Assembly: GCA_021029095.1 (NCBI GenBank)
Contig: JAJOHG010000163.1
Coordinates: 1-56,016, forward strand
Origin: Phellopilus nigrolimitatus
Taxonomy: Eukaryota > Basidiomycota > Agaricomycetes > Hymenochaetales > Hymenochaetaceae
Reading direction: 5' to 3'
Length of the DNA stretch: 56,016 nt
Both the position numbers and the translations under genes were made by a program. Shown here in pieces: positions 32,001-43,199 of this stretch (within the stretch, counting starts at the first letter, position 1; each line of letters opens with the position of its first letter). Under the pieces are notes generated by a model that was given only the letters and a program-made list of their open reading frames with translations, had not been told where the DNA came from and ran no database searches.

Positions 32001-34994
32001 ATGGTCACCTTCCGAATGCTGTCACGCACCCAGCGCCCCTTCTCCGCGTCGTTCTTCGTCTCGCCCCTTCGTCCCAGGCAGGCTGTCAATTCGCCTTACG
32101 CGCAACCGCTCCGCCGGATGCACATCCGTGCGTTGTCGTACTCAACAATTCCAAAGGTTCTGGGCCGAGCGTTCAAGGTACCTATCGCTGGAGCCACCGT
32201 CGGGGCAGGCGCCTTGGGCTACGCGAACTACAAATTCGAAGGTGCGTGCAATAATTTGTTGCCGGTGCGTTCTGAACACTAAGTAGACTGCAGAGCTCAA
32301 GGCGGCGTCGACTGGCTGGATAAGCACAGTCCAGGAGACGGCGACGGATGTGTTTGGCACCGCGTCGGATAGATTCAAGGACGTTCAGTCGCGACTGTCG
32401 GAAGTCCAATTCCCGGATGTGGAGACACCACAATTCCTGAAGGACCTTTTCTCGTCTCGCGAAAAAGGGGGGAGTAAAGACAACAACGGTGACGATAATG
32501 GCAAGGCCGGTGGATCAGGTGGTTCGCCCCCCGATGGAGACGATGCGGCACTCGCAGCACTCGCAGCTGCCGCTCTCGCATCCCCATTCTCGTCTGAGGA
32601 CGACGGGGCACAGTCCGACGCTGTCGTGCAATCGAACGAGCTTATGCTTTTGACGCGGAAGCTTATCGGAATCAGGACCATGTTGCTCAGCATCGATAAA
32701 AACGACGCATTAAAACTCCCTAGTATTGTTGTCATTGGCTCCCAAAGCTCAGGAAAGAGTTCTGTGTTGGAGGCAATCGTGGGGCACGAGTTCCTCCCTA
32801 AGTGAGTACTTTCTAAAATATTTATTAGTCTCGTACTTATGGGTTATAGGGGCAACAACATGGTAACTCGGCGTCCTATTGAGCTGACGCTGATACATAC
32901 GCCTGCTCAATCAGGAAGCAAGGAACCCCAGGAATATGGCGAATTTCCGTCGCTAAAACTCGGTAAAATCACGAACTTCGAACAGATCCAGCGCACACTC
33001 ACAGATTTGAACCTTGCCGTGCCTGCGAGCGAATGCATTTCCAACGAGCCGATCGACTTGCGCATTTACAGCCCCCACGTTCCGGATTTGACGATGATTG
33101 ACCTACCGGGATACATCCAGATTCCGTCGATGGACCAGCCCGAGACGCTCAAGGAGAAAATTGCCACGCTGTGCGAGCGCTACATCCGCGAGCCGAATAT
33201 CGTTCTTGCCGTTTGTGCTGCTGATGTGGATTTGGCGAACTCGCCTGCCCTTCGCGCGAGCCGTAAAGTCGATCCTCTCGGATTGCGCACCATGGGCGTT
33301 ATTACGAAAATGGACTTGGTTTCTCCTGAACATGGCGCAAAGATCTTGTCTGGGAACAGATACCCGCTCCACCTTGGTTACGTCGGAGTCGTTACTAAAT
33401 CATCACGGAAGAAGACAAGGAACGAGACCTCGGGAGAGTTAGTCAAACGGGGCGAAGATGAGTACTTTGGCGCCCACAAGGACTACTTTGGCAAAACGAC
33501 ATCTTTGCTGGTTGGTACTAGTACTCTTCAGCGTAGATTGATGCAAGTGCTCGAGTCGTCTATGGCATCTTCTCTCCACGGCATCACGAACGCGGCACAA
33601 CTTGAGCTCGAGGAAGCGACTTATCAATTCAAAGTACAGTATAACGACCGTCGGATAACGGCGGAATCATATGTCGCCGAGACTGTCGATGCGCTGAAAG
33701 CCCGATTCCGAGATTACACTGCTCAATTCGCGCGCCCACAGCTCCGCGCACGACTGAAGGATATGCTGAACGAAAAGGTGATGGAGATTATGGAGCAGCT
33801 CTATTGGTCGGACGTTCGCGCGCGAGAGCTCACCGCACTTGCAGCGGATCCGAAGGTGAAGCCGGAAAACCTCGAACCCTACTGGCGCTACAAGCTCGAG
33901 GCTGCATCGTCACTGCTGACGAAGTCGGGCGTCGGGCGCGATGCGACGCTGCTCGTCGCAGACGGGCTGCGCGCGATGATCGACAGCATCGCCGCGGGTG
34001 AGCCGTTCTCGCACCACCCGCGCGCGGTGGAGCGCATCATCAAATTCAGCCACGCGATCCTGCGCGACCGCATCGGCGTGACGGCGGACCAGGTCGAAAA
34101 CTGCATTAAACCGTACAAATACGAGATCGAGGTGGACGACGCGCGTGAGTGGGAGCTCGGCCGCGGGAAGTCGGTTGAAGGAGTCGAGAAAGAGATAGAT
34201 ATGTGCGAAAGCAAGCTGAAGGATATCAAACAGCGGGTCGGCGGGAACCGAAGACTGAATAATCTGATGGGTTACATGCGAACCCTTGAGGAGAAAGAGA
34301 AGGAGAGGAAGGCACGGAGACTTACGAGCCAGGAAGGGGACGCATCTCCCGAGCTCGAAGAAGAGCTCAATTATCGGTACAATCCTGCGCAGATGATTGA
34401 TGGTATGTACCTACCTACAGGCTTTCCCATCCCCTGCTAATACTAGTTATTTTCAGCGAAGCGCGCGCTTCTATACGCTGATCGAGTCGGTATCCTCAAG
34501 CTGCGCCTCTCAACACTTAAATCGAAGCGCTGTAAAGGTGGTTCGAACAACAAAGCATTATGCCCCGAGGCGTTTTTGGACGTCGTTGCAGATAAACTAG
34601 CGTACACATCAGCAATGTTCATCAACATCGAACTACTGGACCATTTCTTCTACCAGGTAAGCTCGTAGCACCTTACAAAATGAAAAATCTAATCATTTTG
34701 TATACTTTCCTCCAGTTCCCCCGGGAGATAGATTCACGACTCATTTATAATCTTGACCGCGAAGAAATCACCGCTTTTGCACGGGAAAACCCTGCCATCC
34801 GGCGGCATCTCGACCTCCAGGAACGTAAAGACAAGCTCGAGGAGGTGGGTACTCGCCTTCTCTTCGTCATTGTTTATTGTTTACTCATATTCAGTTTCGG
34901 TCAGATCATGAAGCAGCTCAACAGCCTTTCGAGCTTGCGAAAGGATGCTCAGCCAACGCGACGATCAAAGGGTCTATTCGGCAGTGTATTTTGA
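32001..34994 (+). CDS. MGM1: Mitochondrial dynamin-like GTPase Mgm1/OPA1
   Basis: Drives fusion of the mitochondrial inner membrane and maintains cristae and mtDNA. Six exons (32001-32241, 32294-32801, 32850-34402, 34457-34656, 34716-34844, 34905-34994) sum to 906 residues, the family length. A basic presequence ([16 protein letters not shown]) is followed by a Gly/Ala membrane segment ([17 protein letters not shown]). Next is an Ala-rich stretch ([11 protein letters not shown]) where rhomboid cleavage to the short form could occur. The GTPase domain shows [11 protein letters not shown] (G1), the TRRP loop (G2), MIDLPG (G3) and ITKMD (G4). Middle and effector regions follow, ending in [13 protein letters not shown]...[16 protein letters not shown]. 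The last intron uses the CAG just before ATCATGAAG, because only that acceptor keeps the conserved end. Confidence 0.95.
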
Positions 34995-35488
34995 GACTTT
35001 GCATGTTTCGTGCTCGTCGTTTTTTCCTCCTCTACTTTATGGTCTCCTCACTCTACGTAGATTCCCTCTCTTTGTGTTTTCGAACTCGCCCCAGCGATCA
35101 TACCACAACTCAGTTTAATTAACGCCGGGATGTATAGTATGGTGTTCATCTACTACTTAATTCAATTTATCTCGTCCATTAGCCAACTTTGCCACGACGC
35201 GTACTTATAATGTATCCGATAACAGTGCCCTTTGTCTGCGATCGACTTCACTCGTGGAATGCAAAGCTGACAAGATACGATGTGATTATAGCGCAGTGTT
35301 TTACCGCTTTTGGACGGGGTACGCTCGACCAGCGCCTCTATTGAGCTCCTTTTTAGGCATCCCGTACTTAGAACCAGCGACCGTGTTCCGCGTTGCCTTT
35401 GGGTAGAAAAGCAGGCCACGAAACGAGCCATTATGCCGCCAACCTCAAAACACCCCGTCTCCTTTGCTGCACTCGACGATATCTGCGA

Positions 35489-36430
35489 TGTCCAAGTTTG
35501 CTTCCGTGCGCGTCCATTACCATAACACCAGTATGTTTCAACTTATATTGATAGCTTTGCACTTTTGCTGACCAGTGCTGCAGGCTATTTGAACCATGCC
35601 CTCACGGGCCAGCTCGAAGCTGCTTTCAAAGGCCTCTATATCCAAAGACGCGTCCCTTCGGTGCCCGTCGGAGCCAGACATTACCAGGAAAAGATGTGGA
35701 GCGCGGACGACTTAGAAAGAAGGCTCCAGCACGAGGCGGAGGAACTGGGAACAGGGATGAAAGGATGCAGCAGCGTTGCTCTGGAAGTGGACGCCGCCGA
35801 CAACCCCCGAGCTGAGCAGAGCGGCGACGCCCGTACTGACGTTTACCCCGCCCCCGTCCTGCCCGCCTTCGCCCGCTTTGTCGAGTCTGGAACTCGAGAT
35901 GCCGCCTACGCCGCGCGTGAGCCGCTCGCTTCCCTTCCCTCTGAACGTGCCTGACGCAGCCCCCCTACAGCTGAGCTTCCGCGAACTGCCCATGCTCGAC
36001 ACGTCGCCTACGACCACGCCTACGACCACGCTGCACCTCCCGCCCCCCTTCCCCCGTTCCGGGCTCGACGCAGACTTCGACGATTACCCCGCGGACGACT
36101 TCCCCGCGCGCTACCCCGAGGACGGCTTCTCCGCACTCTATCCCTGAGAACGGCGGCGACCCCGCGCTCTATACCGAGCCGGGGCCCAACTCGCTCGCCG
36201 ACGAGTGGTTTGCTCCCGTTCTCACGTCATCGCTCTCCCTCGCGCCCTACACGGGCGCGAACAACTTCCCTGCGTGGCCACACAACGCCCTCGGGCTGTA
36301 CTTCCCCGTGATCGATGATGGTTTGGAGCCCGGCCGGGAGCCAGGCGGATTGATGCACTCGCCCGCGCCTTCGCCTTCGCCTTTGCCGAGCTCGCCGACG
36401 ACGACTGGTTCGCCTGTCGGCCAAAACTGA
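35489..36430 (+). pseudogene. Unrecognised Pro-rich protein gene with frame breaks
   Basis: I do not recognise this gene. A probable start, MSKFASVRVHYHNT, is followed by one intron (GTATGT...CTGCAG) and YLNHALTGQLEAAFKGLYIQ, then an acidic helix (MWSADDLERRLQHEAEELG). The sensible reading then moves to another frame near 35,790-35,810, reading TTPELSRAATPVLTFTPPPS and PLNVPDAAPLQLSFRELPML. It moves again near 36,145, where FSALYP is followed by ENGGDPALYTEPG only if one base is skipped. It ends SSPTTTGSPVGQN. Each shift corresponds to one extra base in GC-rich sequence, so pseudogene and sequence error are both possible. The composition resembles a disordered regulatory protein. It lies between MGM1 and MGS1. 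Confidence 0.45.
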
Positions 36431-36688
36431 ATATACGTTTGACTCTGGACTCTGGATAGCTATGAAAATTGCATATTTGCTGTTTATCTCCCCTTACTTT
36501 GTAAGCTCTCGTTGCCGCTTTGCTTTGTTATATTTCTATATTGCTGTTTCATCTCATTTTCTTTGTTTCTTTAAAAATCGAACTTGTCCAAATATTTTTT
36601 AGCCGAATGAGCGTCTGCATAAGATACGAGAAAAATCAGGACAGCGTACTGTTAATATACAAAACTAAATATATGCAAATTCCTGTCT

Positions 36689-38996
36689 TCAAAAAGCCAC
36701 ATTCTCGAGGTCTTCGTCCCCGAATTCATCTTCAGTTTCGCTGTCAACCACGGGCCCTGTGCGCTTGCACCCTTGTCCCTGCCTGTTATCTTGCCGCTGT
36801 CTCCTCCCCGCCCACTCTTTCCCTCCATTCTGTTCTCTCTCCCATACTTTCAGTGCCTCCTCGCTCCACGTCTTGTCAGAAATGTCGCCTTCCTTAAGCA
36901 GGAAGGTCTCGTCTTTGAGCGTATCCGGTAGAAATTGGTTGTGTACCGGATGTCTGTACAGAAACAGAGATAGGAAGATAATCAGTTCTGTGGTGACAGA
37001 GTGTACTTCTTCTGAAAGGAAGCAAACGTAATTCAGACACTTACGCGTAGTCCGGATTGTACCTGTACCCCTCCGAGTAGCCGAGCTCCTCCATGAGGCG
37101 CGTCGGTGCGTTGCGGATGCCCAGCGGCACGGGGAGCGTCATGTCCTGCTCCGCGGCGGCCTCCGCGCGCTTGTACCCCATGTACGAGCGTGTCGACTTG
37201 GGCGCCTCGGCGAGGTACGACACGAGGTGCGCGAGATTGATGCGGCACTCCGGCATGCCGATGACCTGGCATGCCTGGTACGTCGCCATCGCCTACGGGG
37301 CCGCGCGTCAATATGCCACCTCACGGCGCAGTCCCTTTGAACGAAGAAAAGAGGAGCTCACGAGCGGCAGCGCGCGCGGGTCCGCAAGCCCGATGTCCTC
37401 GCTCGCGCACACGACCATCCGGCGCGCGACGAACAGCGGGTCCTCGCCGCCGCGCAGCATGCGCGCGAGCCAGTACAGTGCGGCGCTGCCCGCGCCGCCG
37501 CGCACGCTCTTGTGCAGCGCGCTGATGAGGTCGTAGTGCGTATCGCCCGTGCGGTCGTAGCCCGCGATCACGCTGCGCCGCAGCGCGTCGAGCAGCAGGG
37601 GCGTGGGCGTCGAGCGCGGCGAGGAGAGCACGAGCGCGAGGAGCGACAGCGCGGTGCGCGCATCCCCCGTTGAGAGGGAGACGAGGGCGGAGAGGACCTG
37701 CGGGGTGATGTGCGGGTAGGCGGGGAAGGGAGGGGTTGCTGGTGGGGGCATTGATGTCGAACCTTGTGAGGAGCCAAGCTGAGAAGAGTTGGGAGCGTCC
37801 ATGCTCGGAGCAGCCGAGGAGACCGGCACATCGTCGGAAAGATCGATTCTGCTGTCCGTATCTTCATTGGTCGACGAGGCACGAGAGACTGCACGCGTTA
37901 TGATTTGTTTGATGTCATCGTCTGTAAGACGCTCCAGCACAAAGACGCTAAAGAGCCATGATTTATGATTTTTCCGATAAGCACCGGGCAAATGTACTCA
38001 CCGGCAACGACTCAACAAAGCGCCGTTAATTTTGAAGGACGGATTTTCAGTTGTCGCGCCAATAAGCTAGAGCAGTAGTGTTAGTCAATCTGAACACGTA
38101 GCTCCTTCAATTACGAGCCTGTATATGCCCTTGCTCAACATACGGCAGGAATATGTCCTGTTGCGCTCTGTTGAACCGATGGACTTCGTCCAGAAATAAA
38201 ATAGTTTTCCTATGCGAATCAAAATTGAGTCGCGTCCCGAACGAACTACCTCTCACCTTCCAGTCATCGTCAGTGCTCCCTTGGCCTCTTCAAACACGTC
38301 CCTGACCTCTTTTATTCCGACGTTTGTCGCGCTCAGTTCCTTGAACGCGGAGCCCGACTTCTTCGCCAACAAGCGCGCGAGCGTTGTCTTTCCGCACCCA
38401 GGCGGACCCCAGAAGATAACGCTCCCCATGCTTGAGCCCGAGTCTAGGAGGTTCATGAGCAGCGAGTCTGGGCCTGTGAGATGCGCTTGGCCGACGAAGT
38501 CCTCGAGCGATTGCGGGCGCAGGCGCTCCGGAAGAGGTTGCGCATTCTCCAGGTTCGACGTGGTCAGCTTAGCGCGTTTGCTCGGGTTGGAGGAGGACTG
38601 AGAGCTGGAGTTGGTTGCGGGTCGCTTGGATGCGGATGGACGCATGACATTGGGCGAAGACGCGCTTAGGGCGTTCGAAGGAGATTGTAAGTTGCTGCCC
38701 CCAGGCTTGCTGAATATCGGCGCAAGCGGTGTGCTCGGCTGCATCTGTTTCTTTGATGCTTTGCTTCCGGTGCCTTTCTGAGACGGTGTCGAAGATCTTT
38801 TGAAGGTGCTGGATGGGATGGACGAAGAAGGGGCAGACGAAGGGCCTGCTTCTGAGTCTGCGCCGCAGCCATTGTCGAGATGCTGGTTGATGTCTCGTTC
38901 TGGAACTTGGCAAGAGCATACGGGACTTGCAAATCTATATGAGTACTTGTAAAATTATATGATATATAAAACATACCAGGTAACGTTTGCACTCAT
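36689..38996 (-). CDS. MGS1: AAA+ ATPase Mgs1/WRNIP1, DNA damage tolerance
   Basis: Works at stalled forks and binds ubiquitinated PCNA in the yeast and human family members. Exon 1 (38,996-38,977) codes MSANVT; exon 2 starts at 38,925 so that TG|T makes the first Cys of a UBZ4 finger (CPVCSCQ...INQHLDNGC). After a Ser/Pro linker comes [20 protein letters not shown], Walker [18 protein letters not shown], Walker [11 protein letters not shown], sensor 1 [10 protein letters not shown], and [11 protein letters not shown]. An inserted Ser/Pro-rich loop is followed by [15 protein letters not shown] and the C-terminal family block ([43 protein letters not shown]). The last exon reads [12 protein letters not shown] and ends acidic ([18 protein letters not shown]). 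It is divergent with the right dehydrogenase gene, starts 240 bp apart. Its 5' third lies in the duplicated arm and its 3' part in the spacer. Confidence 0.94.
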
Positions 38997-39056
38997 TGTC
39001 GTGTATGTGTTAGAGGCAGACCACGGTGCTTGCTTAGCTGAGCGAGTACGCCCTAC

Positions 39057-39070
39057 GCGTGACGTCACGC
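39057..39070. promoter_or_regulatory. Palindromic CRE-like site, right copy
   Basis: GCGTGACGTCACGC lies midway in the 240-bp divergent promoter between MGS1 (start 38,996) and the dehydrogenase (start 39,236). It is a perfect palindrome containing TGACGTCA, the ATF/CREB site, and is conserved in the left arm although flanking promoter DNA differs. Regulator identity is inferred from the motif only. Confidence 0.62.
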
Positions 39071-39235
39071 GGAACCTTTCTCGTCCGTCGATCCCTTTGT
39101 GCCATTTTAGTTGCGACGTTGATCCATGATGGCGTCGACGGCGGTGCGGACACCGGCGATGGCCGACACGGCATGTAGGTGTTCCCTTTTGCTCATGCGG
39201 GGGACTTACTTGGTGCTCCTTTCACTACCCTCACC

Positions 39236-40546
39236 ATGTCTTTGCAACTCCCGACGAACCTGAACGAGAATTCTGCGCCTGCGATCTCCCATAGTACGTA
39301 CACGCCCCGCGTGGTGATAGTGACCGGTGCAGCGCGCGGTATTGGATATAGCATAGCTCACCGACTTGCGGACGACGGCTTCGACGTCGCCGTCAACGAC
39401 ATTCCCTCAAAAGCCTCGGAGCTCGATGTCTTAGTTGAGGAGCTGCGGCAGAAAGGACGACGTGCACTTGCAATCCCGGCGGATATATCATTAGAGACCG
39501 ATGTCATTTCCATGATCGACAAGACAGTCCAGGAGCTCGGAGGTTTAGACGTCGTGAGTAATCTTGTTACTCGTAGGTAACAGCCAGATCCATCTCTGGC
39601 TCATTTTCGTCCGCCAGATGGTCGCGAATGCCGGGATTTCGGCGGTTTCCAGCTTCCTCGAAAGTACGCATTGCTCTCCACTACATTTGGCGGTATCAAT
39701 GTTACAAATACTCTCGTTTCTCATTATCTTAGGCACTGTGCAATTGTTTGATGAAATGTATGCCACTAACGCCCGCGGGGTGTTTTTATGCTATAAACAC
39801 GCAGCCCGCCAAATGATCAAGCAAGGCCGAGCGGGACGATTAATCGGTATACCTTCTCAGCATTTTCGTCTCCTAAAGAAAACTAAATTATAAAATCACG
39901 TATGTAAGGTGCCACCTCTGCAGCCGGAAAACAAGGTGGGTGAAAGCACTCCAGAATGCGCATAATAAACATGTTGAAACAATCCGGTTGTTCCCAGCCG
40001 CGCCGTACATGTCAGCGTACTCAGCGTCTAAGTTTGCAGTTAGGGCTGTCACACAAGCTGCCTGTACGCCTATCTATTGTTACAGCAATGCGCTGATTCT
40101 CAGTTGACTCGTTAGCAATCGAGCTTCGCAGGTATGGAATTACAGTAAACGCATACGCGCCAGGAGGAATCGTCACCCCACTCAGTCTGTCGTCTACTTT
40201 TCTTTCTGTTCTACGTTTGTGCTCACCTGCGGTAATTAACAAGCTCGACCACCTGGCGTCTCAGACGAAGCCTTTCAAGCTCTCAAATCGGTCTGCTTTG
40301 CCTTCGCTGTCTGAAATCCAGTCTCCCTTCACTGAACTATATTTGCTATAGCTGTGTGGTGTACCTCCAGATATACCAGATGCGTACCCCGACGTCGTCG
40401 CCAGCATCGTCTCATATTTAGCCAAGCCAGAAGCGCATTTTATCAACGGCAAGATCTTTTGAGGAATGTCATTTAATGACTAAAACCTAATTTACTTTCC
40501 TACAGGACAAGCTATCTCTGTTGATGGTGGACTCGTGCTCAATTGA
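39236..40546 (+). CDS. Short-chain dehydrogenase/reductase, right-arm copy
   Basis: Paralogue of the left-arm dehydrogenase with the same intron positions and motifs: VVIVTGAARGIG, MVANAGIS, YSASK, IELRRYGITVNAYAPGG, and ISVDGGLVLN at the end. Exon 1 is 39,236-39,553; the first ATG in good composition is MSLQLPTNLNENS, although the frame is open to 39,179. An apparent stop (LTR*) before IELRRYG lies inside an intron when the TTAG acceptor is used, so the gene is intact. Compared with the left copy, that intron is shorter by about 25-30 bp. The last intron has a GC donor at 40,449. Protein differences from the left copy are scattered and conservative, such as SKA/SKT and LVEEL/LVAEL. Predicted cytosolic, substrate unknown. 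Confidence 0.88.
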
Positions 40547-41009
40547 CCTCAACTGTATTAGTGAAAGAAAGTGTTTAAATGTTCAATTTCTATTGAATGG
40601 CGCTGATAGACCTCAGATGCATATCCAAGGCATTTTGTTTTATGTTGACTGTGTATCCACGACATTGAATAATGAAATCTAGTGTGACATGAATCTCAAT
40701 CCAAATCCATAAAATCAGCGACACATCTCTACTGGCATCCACTGTCAACCTTATCTCTTCACGCGTACAATGAGAGTCCCGAACAATGCCTGAATAGATG
40801 TGACTTGCATCGAGGGAATTTCCTTTTCCGTCGGGAGCAAAACACGATGTGCTTATAGCGCAGGTTTTTCCTTTTCAGGCAACCATCCTCTGCTGCAGCT
40901 GAGTTGCTTCTCTCCCGCGTCCTGCTCATACAAAAGCTCGTTATGCGTCCCGGAAAGATGTATCCTACTAGCTCTTCCCAGATATCTCCCAGACACTGCG
41001 TTCTATACG

Positions 41010-42145
41010 ATGCCCGCAATCCGCACTTTTTCACCGCAGACCCCGGGTACGTTCCTTCGTCTGGATCGAATAGCTTGTCCACTTGCTTACATGCGCTGCA
41101 GAACACTCGACTCGGGATGACCTCTCGCGTCCAGCCGGCACAGTCTCTCCCCGCAAGCGAGCACCAGCTGCGGGCCATTCGTCTGCTGCCCCGACCCTTT
41201 CGCCGAAAAAGAAGAAGAAACCAGCCAACGCGTTCATTCTCTACCGCTCGCACGTCATCGCGCACCAGCTGCTCCCGGCAGGGCTGCACCAGAACGACGT
41301 CTCGTGCATAATCGGAAAGATGTGGCACGCGGAGACTGCACCGGTCCGGTCGCGCTTCTACCGCATGGCGGACGAGGAGAAGCTGCGCTGCGAGACGGAG
41401 GCGGCACTGGGCATCGAGCGGGAGGTTGCGGTGAAGAAGAGGGTGCGCGCGCCGCGATCGAGAAAGCCCAAGGTGACAGAGACAAAGACGACGATTTCAC
41501 CGTGTCCGCTGCCCCCGTCGAGCCCTGACGTAGTGTCTCCGGTATCCCCAACGCTGACATACGCGTCGCCTCCGCCGTCAAGCAAAGACAGCGCGTCTCC
41601 TACGCTGACGCCGTCTTCTGGCATGTCCATTGTATGCTACTCGTCATTGTCTCTCTTAATCTTGTATCTTATCAAACTCTCTTCAGCTCCCCAAAAACGA
41701 TGAAGCACCAATGGCCCCGCAATACACCTTCACCCACCTCCCCGAGGGATCCGACTTCCTCAACTCTTTCGGGCCCTCATCAGAACTTTCCCCCTCCCTT
41801 TTCTTCTCCGCGCCCGACCCTACCACACTTCCCCTCGACTGGGAATGGTCAGCGTCGCACTCCACCTCTTCCCTTTCACTGCAATCGACATCCGCGCCAG
41901 CGCCCATCCCCGAAACCGACTTCTCGTTTTCTCTCGCGGAGTTCGATAACGCGCTGGGACTGCAGATCGACCGCTTCGACTTCGCGTCGCTGGAGCCAGC
42001 ATCCGCTTTCCCTGATTTCGCGGGTGGTCCAGCTCTTTCGTCTGGTGCTGCCTCGTCGTCTTCGTCCTCGGCAACAACTCAGACTATGGGTTTGGATGAT
42101 GCATGTGCATGGGATCTCGAAAACATGCTGAGCGGAATGTTTTGA
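41010..42145 (+). CDS. HMG-box protein, right-arm copy
   Basis: Predicted nuclear regulator of 341 residues in three exons (41010-41046, 41102-41631, 41687-42145). Exon 1 codes MPAIRTFSPQTP. The HMG box reads KKKKKPANAFILYRSHVIAH...CIIGKMWHAETAPVRSRFYRMAD and differs from the left copy by a single Ser/Ala in this stretch. The flanking linkers are less conserved (RAPAAGHSSAAPTLS here, RVSASRPSSAASTVS on the left). The C-terminus is Ser-rich and acidic, with LPLDWEWSAS and FALSxxEFDNALGLQIDRF-type segments, and ends LDDACAWDLENMLSGMF. That end resembles an acidic/hydrophobic activation domain and is missing from the left copy. Intact MGS1 on the same side suggests this is the ancestral form. 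No pheromone or receptor gene lies nearby, so a mating-type role is not supported. Confidence 0.88.
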
Positions 42146-42480
42146 GGGCTGGCCTTTCTGGCCTCCCCTCATGTCCATCATATCTTCCTTTCATTTTTCT
42201 GTTCAATGTCATGACCTTTACGTATCGCTGTATTTTGTATGCTCTTCGTTTCTCTCGTTTGTATCTAATATATTTTCGTGTTGAAGTGTATGCTTGTAAG
42301 ATATCCTTGATGCATACCATTACATATGAAAGTGCAGGAGGATTCCAACCGCGTATATGTTGCAACAGTCTGGCGACAGCGTATTACATGTATGCCATAC
42401 AGCCAGGGCTAATACAGAAACTAAGGTATGTACAGAAAGCAATGAACCGAACAACAGAGAAGGCCTGCAGTAGTGAGCAC
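42146..42480. other. Intergenic between convergent genes
   Basis: About 335 AT-rich bases separate the 3' ends of the right HMG-box gene and the SCP2 gene. They probably hold both 3' untranslated regions. Nothing else is recognised. Confidence 0.5.
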
Positions 42481-43199
42481 TTAGAGCTTGGCTTTGGTCT
42501 TCGCGGACTAAACATTACAAGAGGTAAGAGTTAGCAGCGTATTAAGAGGGAAAGCAGAGGGGCGAACTTGCTTTCAAAACTCCGTCGAGCTTTGTCGCAA
42601 GCATCATGTTGCCTCTCGTCTTCAGCTTGCCGGTCATGAACGCCTTCTGGCCATCGAGCTGTACAAGAAGTAATCCGGATTAGCGCGTCCATACCAACAA
42701 TTGTTACAATAAGTTAGTCTGCGTCCGCGGAGTGGACAGGTGAAAATGCGGAAGAACAGAGCAGAAGCCAACAAAGCACAGGAGCCTGCACGCACCTTGC
42801 CATCGGCGAGCGAGGTAAACGTATCATCGGAGAGAATGATAGTAACGTCCGGCTTGGACTTTGCTGGGCCCGCGTAGACCGTGCCCGTTTTCTTCATGTC
42901 GATCGTCCACACGGCCTCCTTGTCTTCATCATTCTTGATGCGCAGCTCGAAGATGCCATTGGCCTGGCACGTACCCGAAGAGCTTTAATATCTTGTAATG
43001 ATAGCGATAGCCGGAGAGTGTAACGCGCACCTTCTTGATCTGTGCCTTTTTCTCCGCCTCGCTGAACTGCTCGAATGCAGCACCGAGCGTCGCGAGGACG
43101 TCGGACGACTGGTTGAAAAGAACAATGTCAACTGAAGTACGTGAGAAGTCCTGCCCGAGTGTTGCTTACTTTGAAACCTTCAATCTTGAGGTCAGACAT
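42481..43199 (-). CDS. SCP2-domain sterol/lipid carrier protein
   Basis: Small soluble lipid carrier of the SCP2 family, usually peroxisomal. About 130 residues in five exons. It starts MSDLKIEGFK, then SSDVLATLGAAFEQFSEAEK, KKANGIFELRIKN, EAVWTIDMKKTGTVYAGPAK, VTIILSDDTFTSLADGK, LDGQKAFMTGKLKTRGNMML and ATKLDGVLK. These are the family's conserved strands and helix. The last exon codes SAKTKAKL. The terminal AKL is a good match to a type 1 peroxisomal signal. The last intron has a GC donor (AAA|GCAAGT, donor at 42,571-42,570) and would otherwise not join in frame. It is divergent with the aldolase gene about 840 bp away. Confidence 0.92.

Larger units (their letters stand above)
38114..42072. 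repeat. Right arm of inverted segmental duplication
   Basis: This matches 22,483-26,447 in inverted orientation. It begins inside MGS1 just after the Walker B exon, spans the MGS1/dehydrogenase divergent promoter, the dehydrogenase and most of the HMG-box gene, and ends inside the HMG coding sequence. MGS1 is uninterrupted here and continues past the arm edge, so this side is the likely source. HMG exon 2 is exactly 530 nt in both arms and differs by substitutions only. Confidence 0.93.

Noticed and set aside
40110..40150. Frameshift or stop (LTR followed by TAG) in the right SDR gene
   Set aside because: The TAG is the splice acceptor of the preceding intron. Using it joins QAA to SIELRRYG in frame, and the left copy has the same acceptor.
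22385..42145. The twin HMG-box genes as a mating-type (MAT) locus
   Set aside because: The HMG box is of the MATA_HMG class, but no homeodomain pair, pheromone receptor, CaaX pheromone precursor or usual flanking marker such as a mitochondrial intermediate peptidase gene was seen. Class membership alone is not evidence of a mating role.
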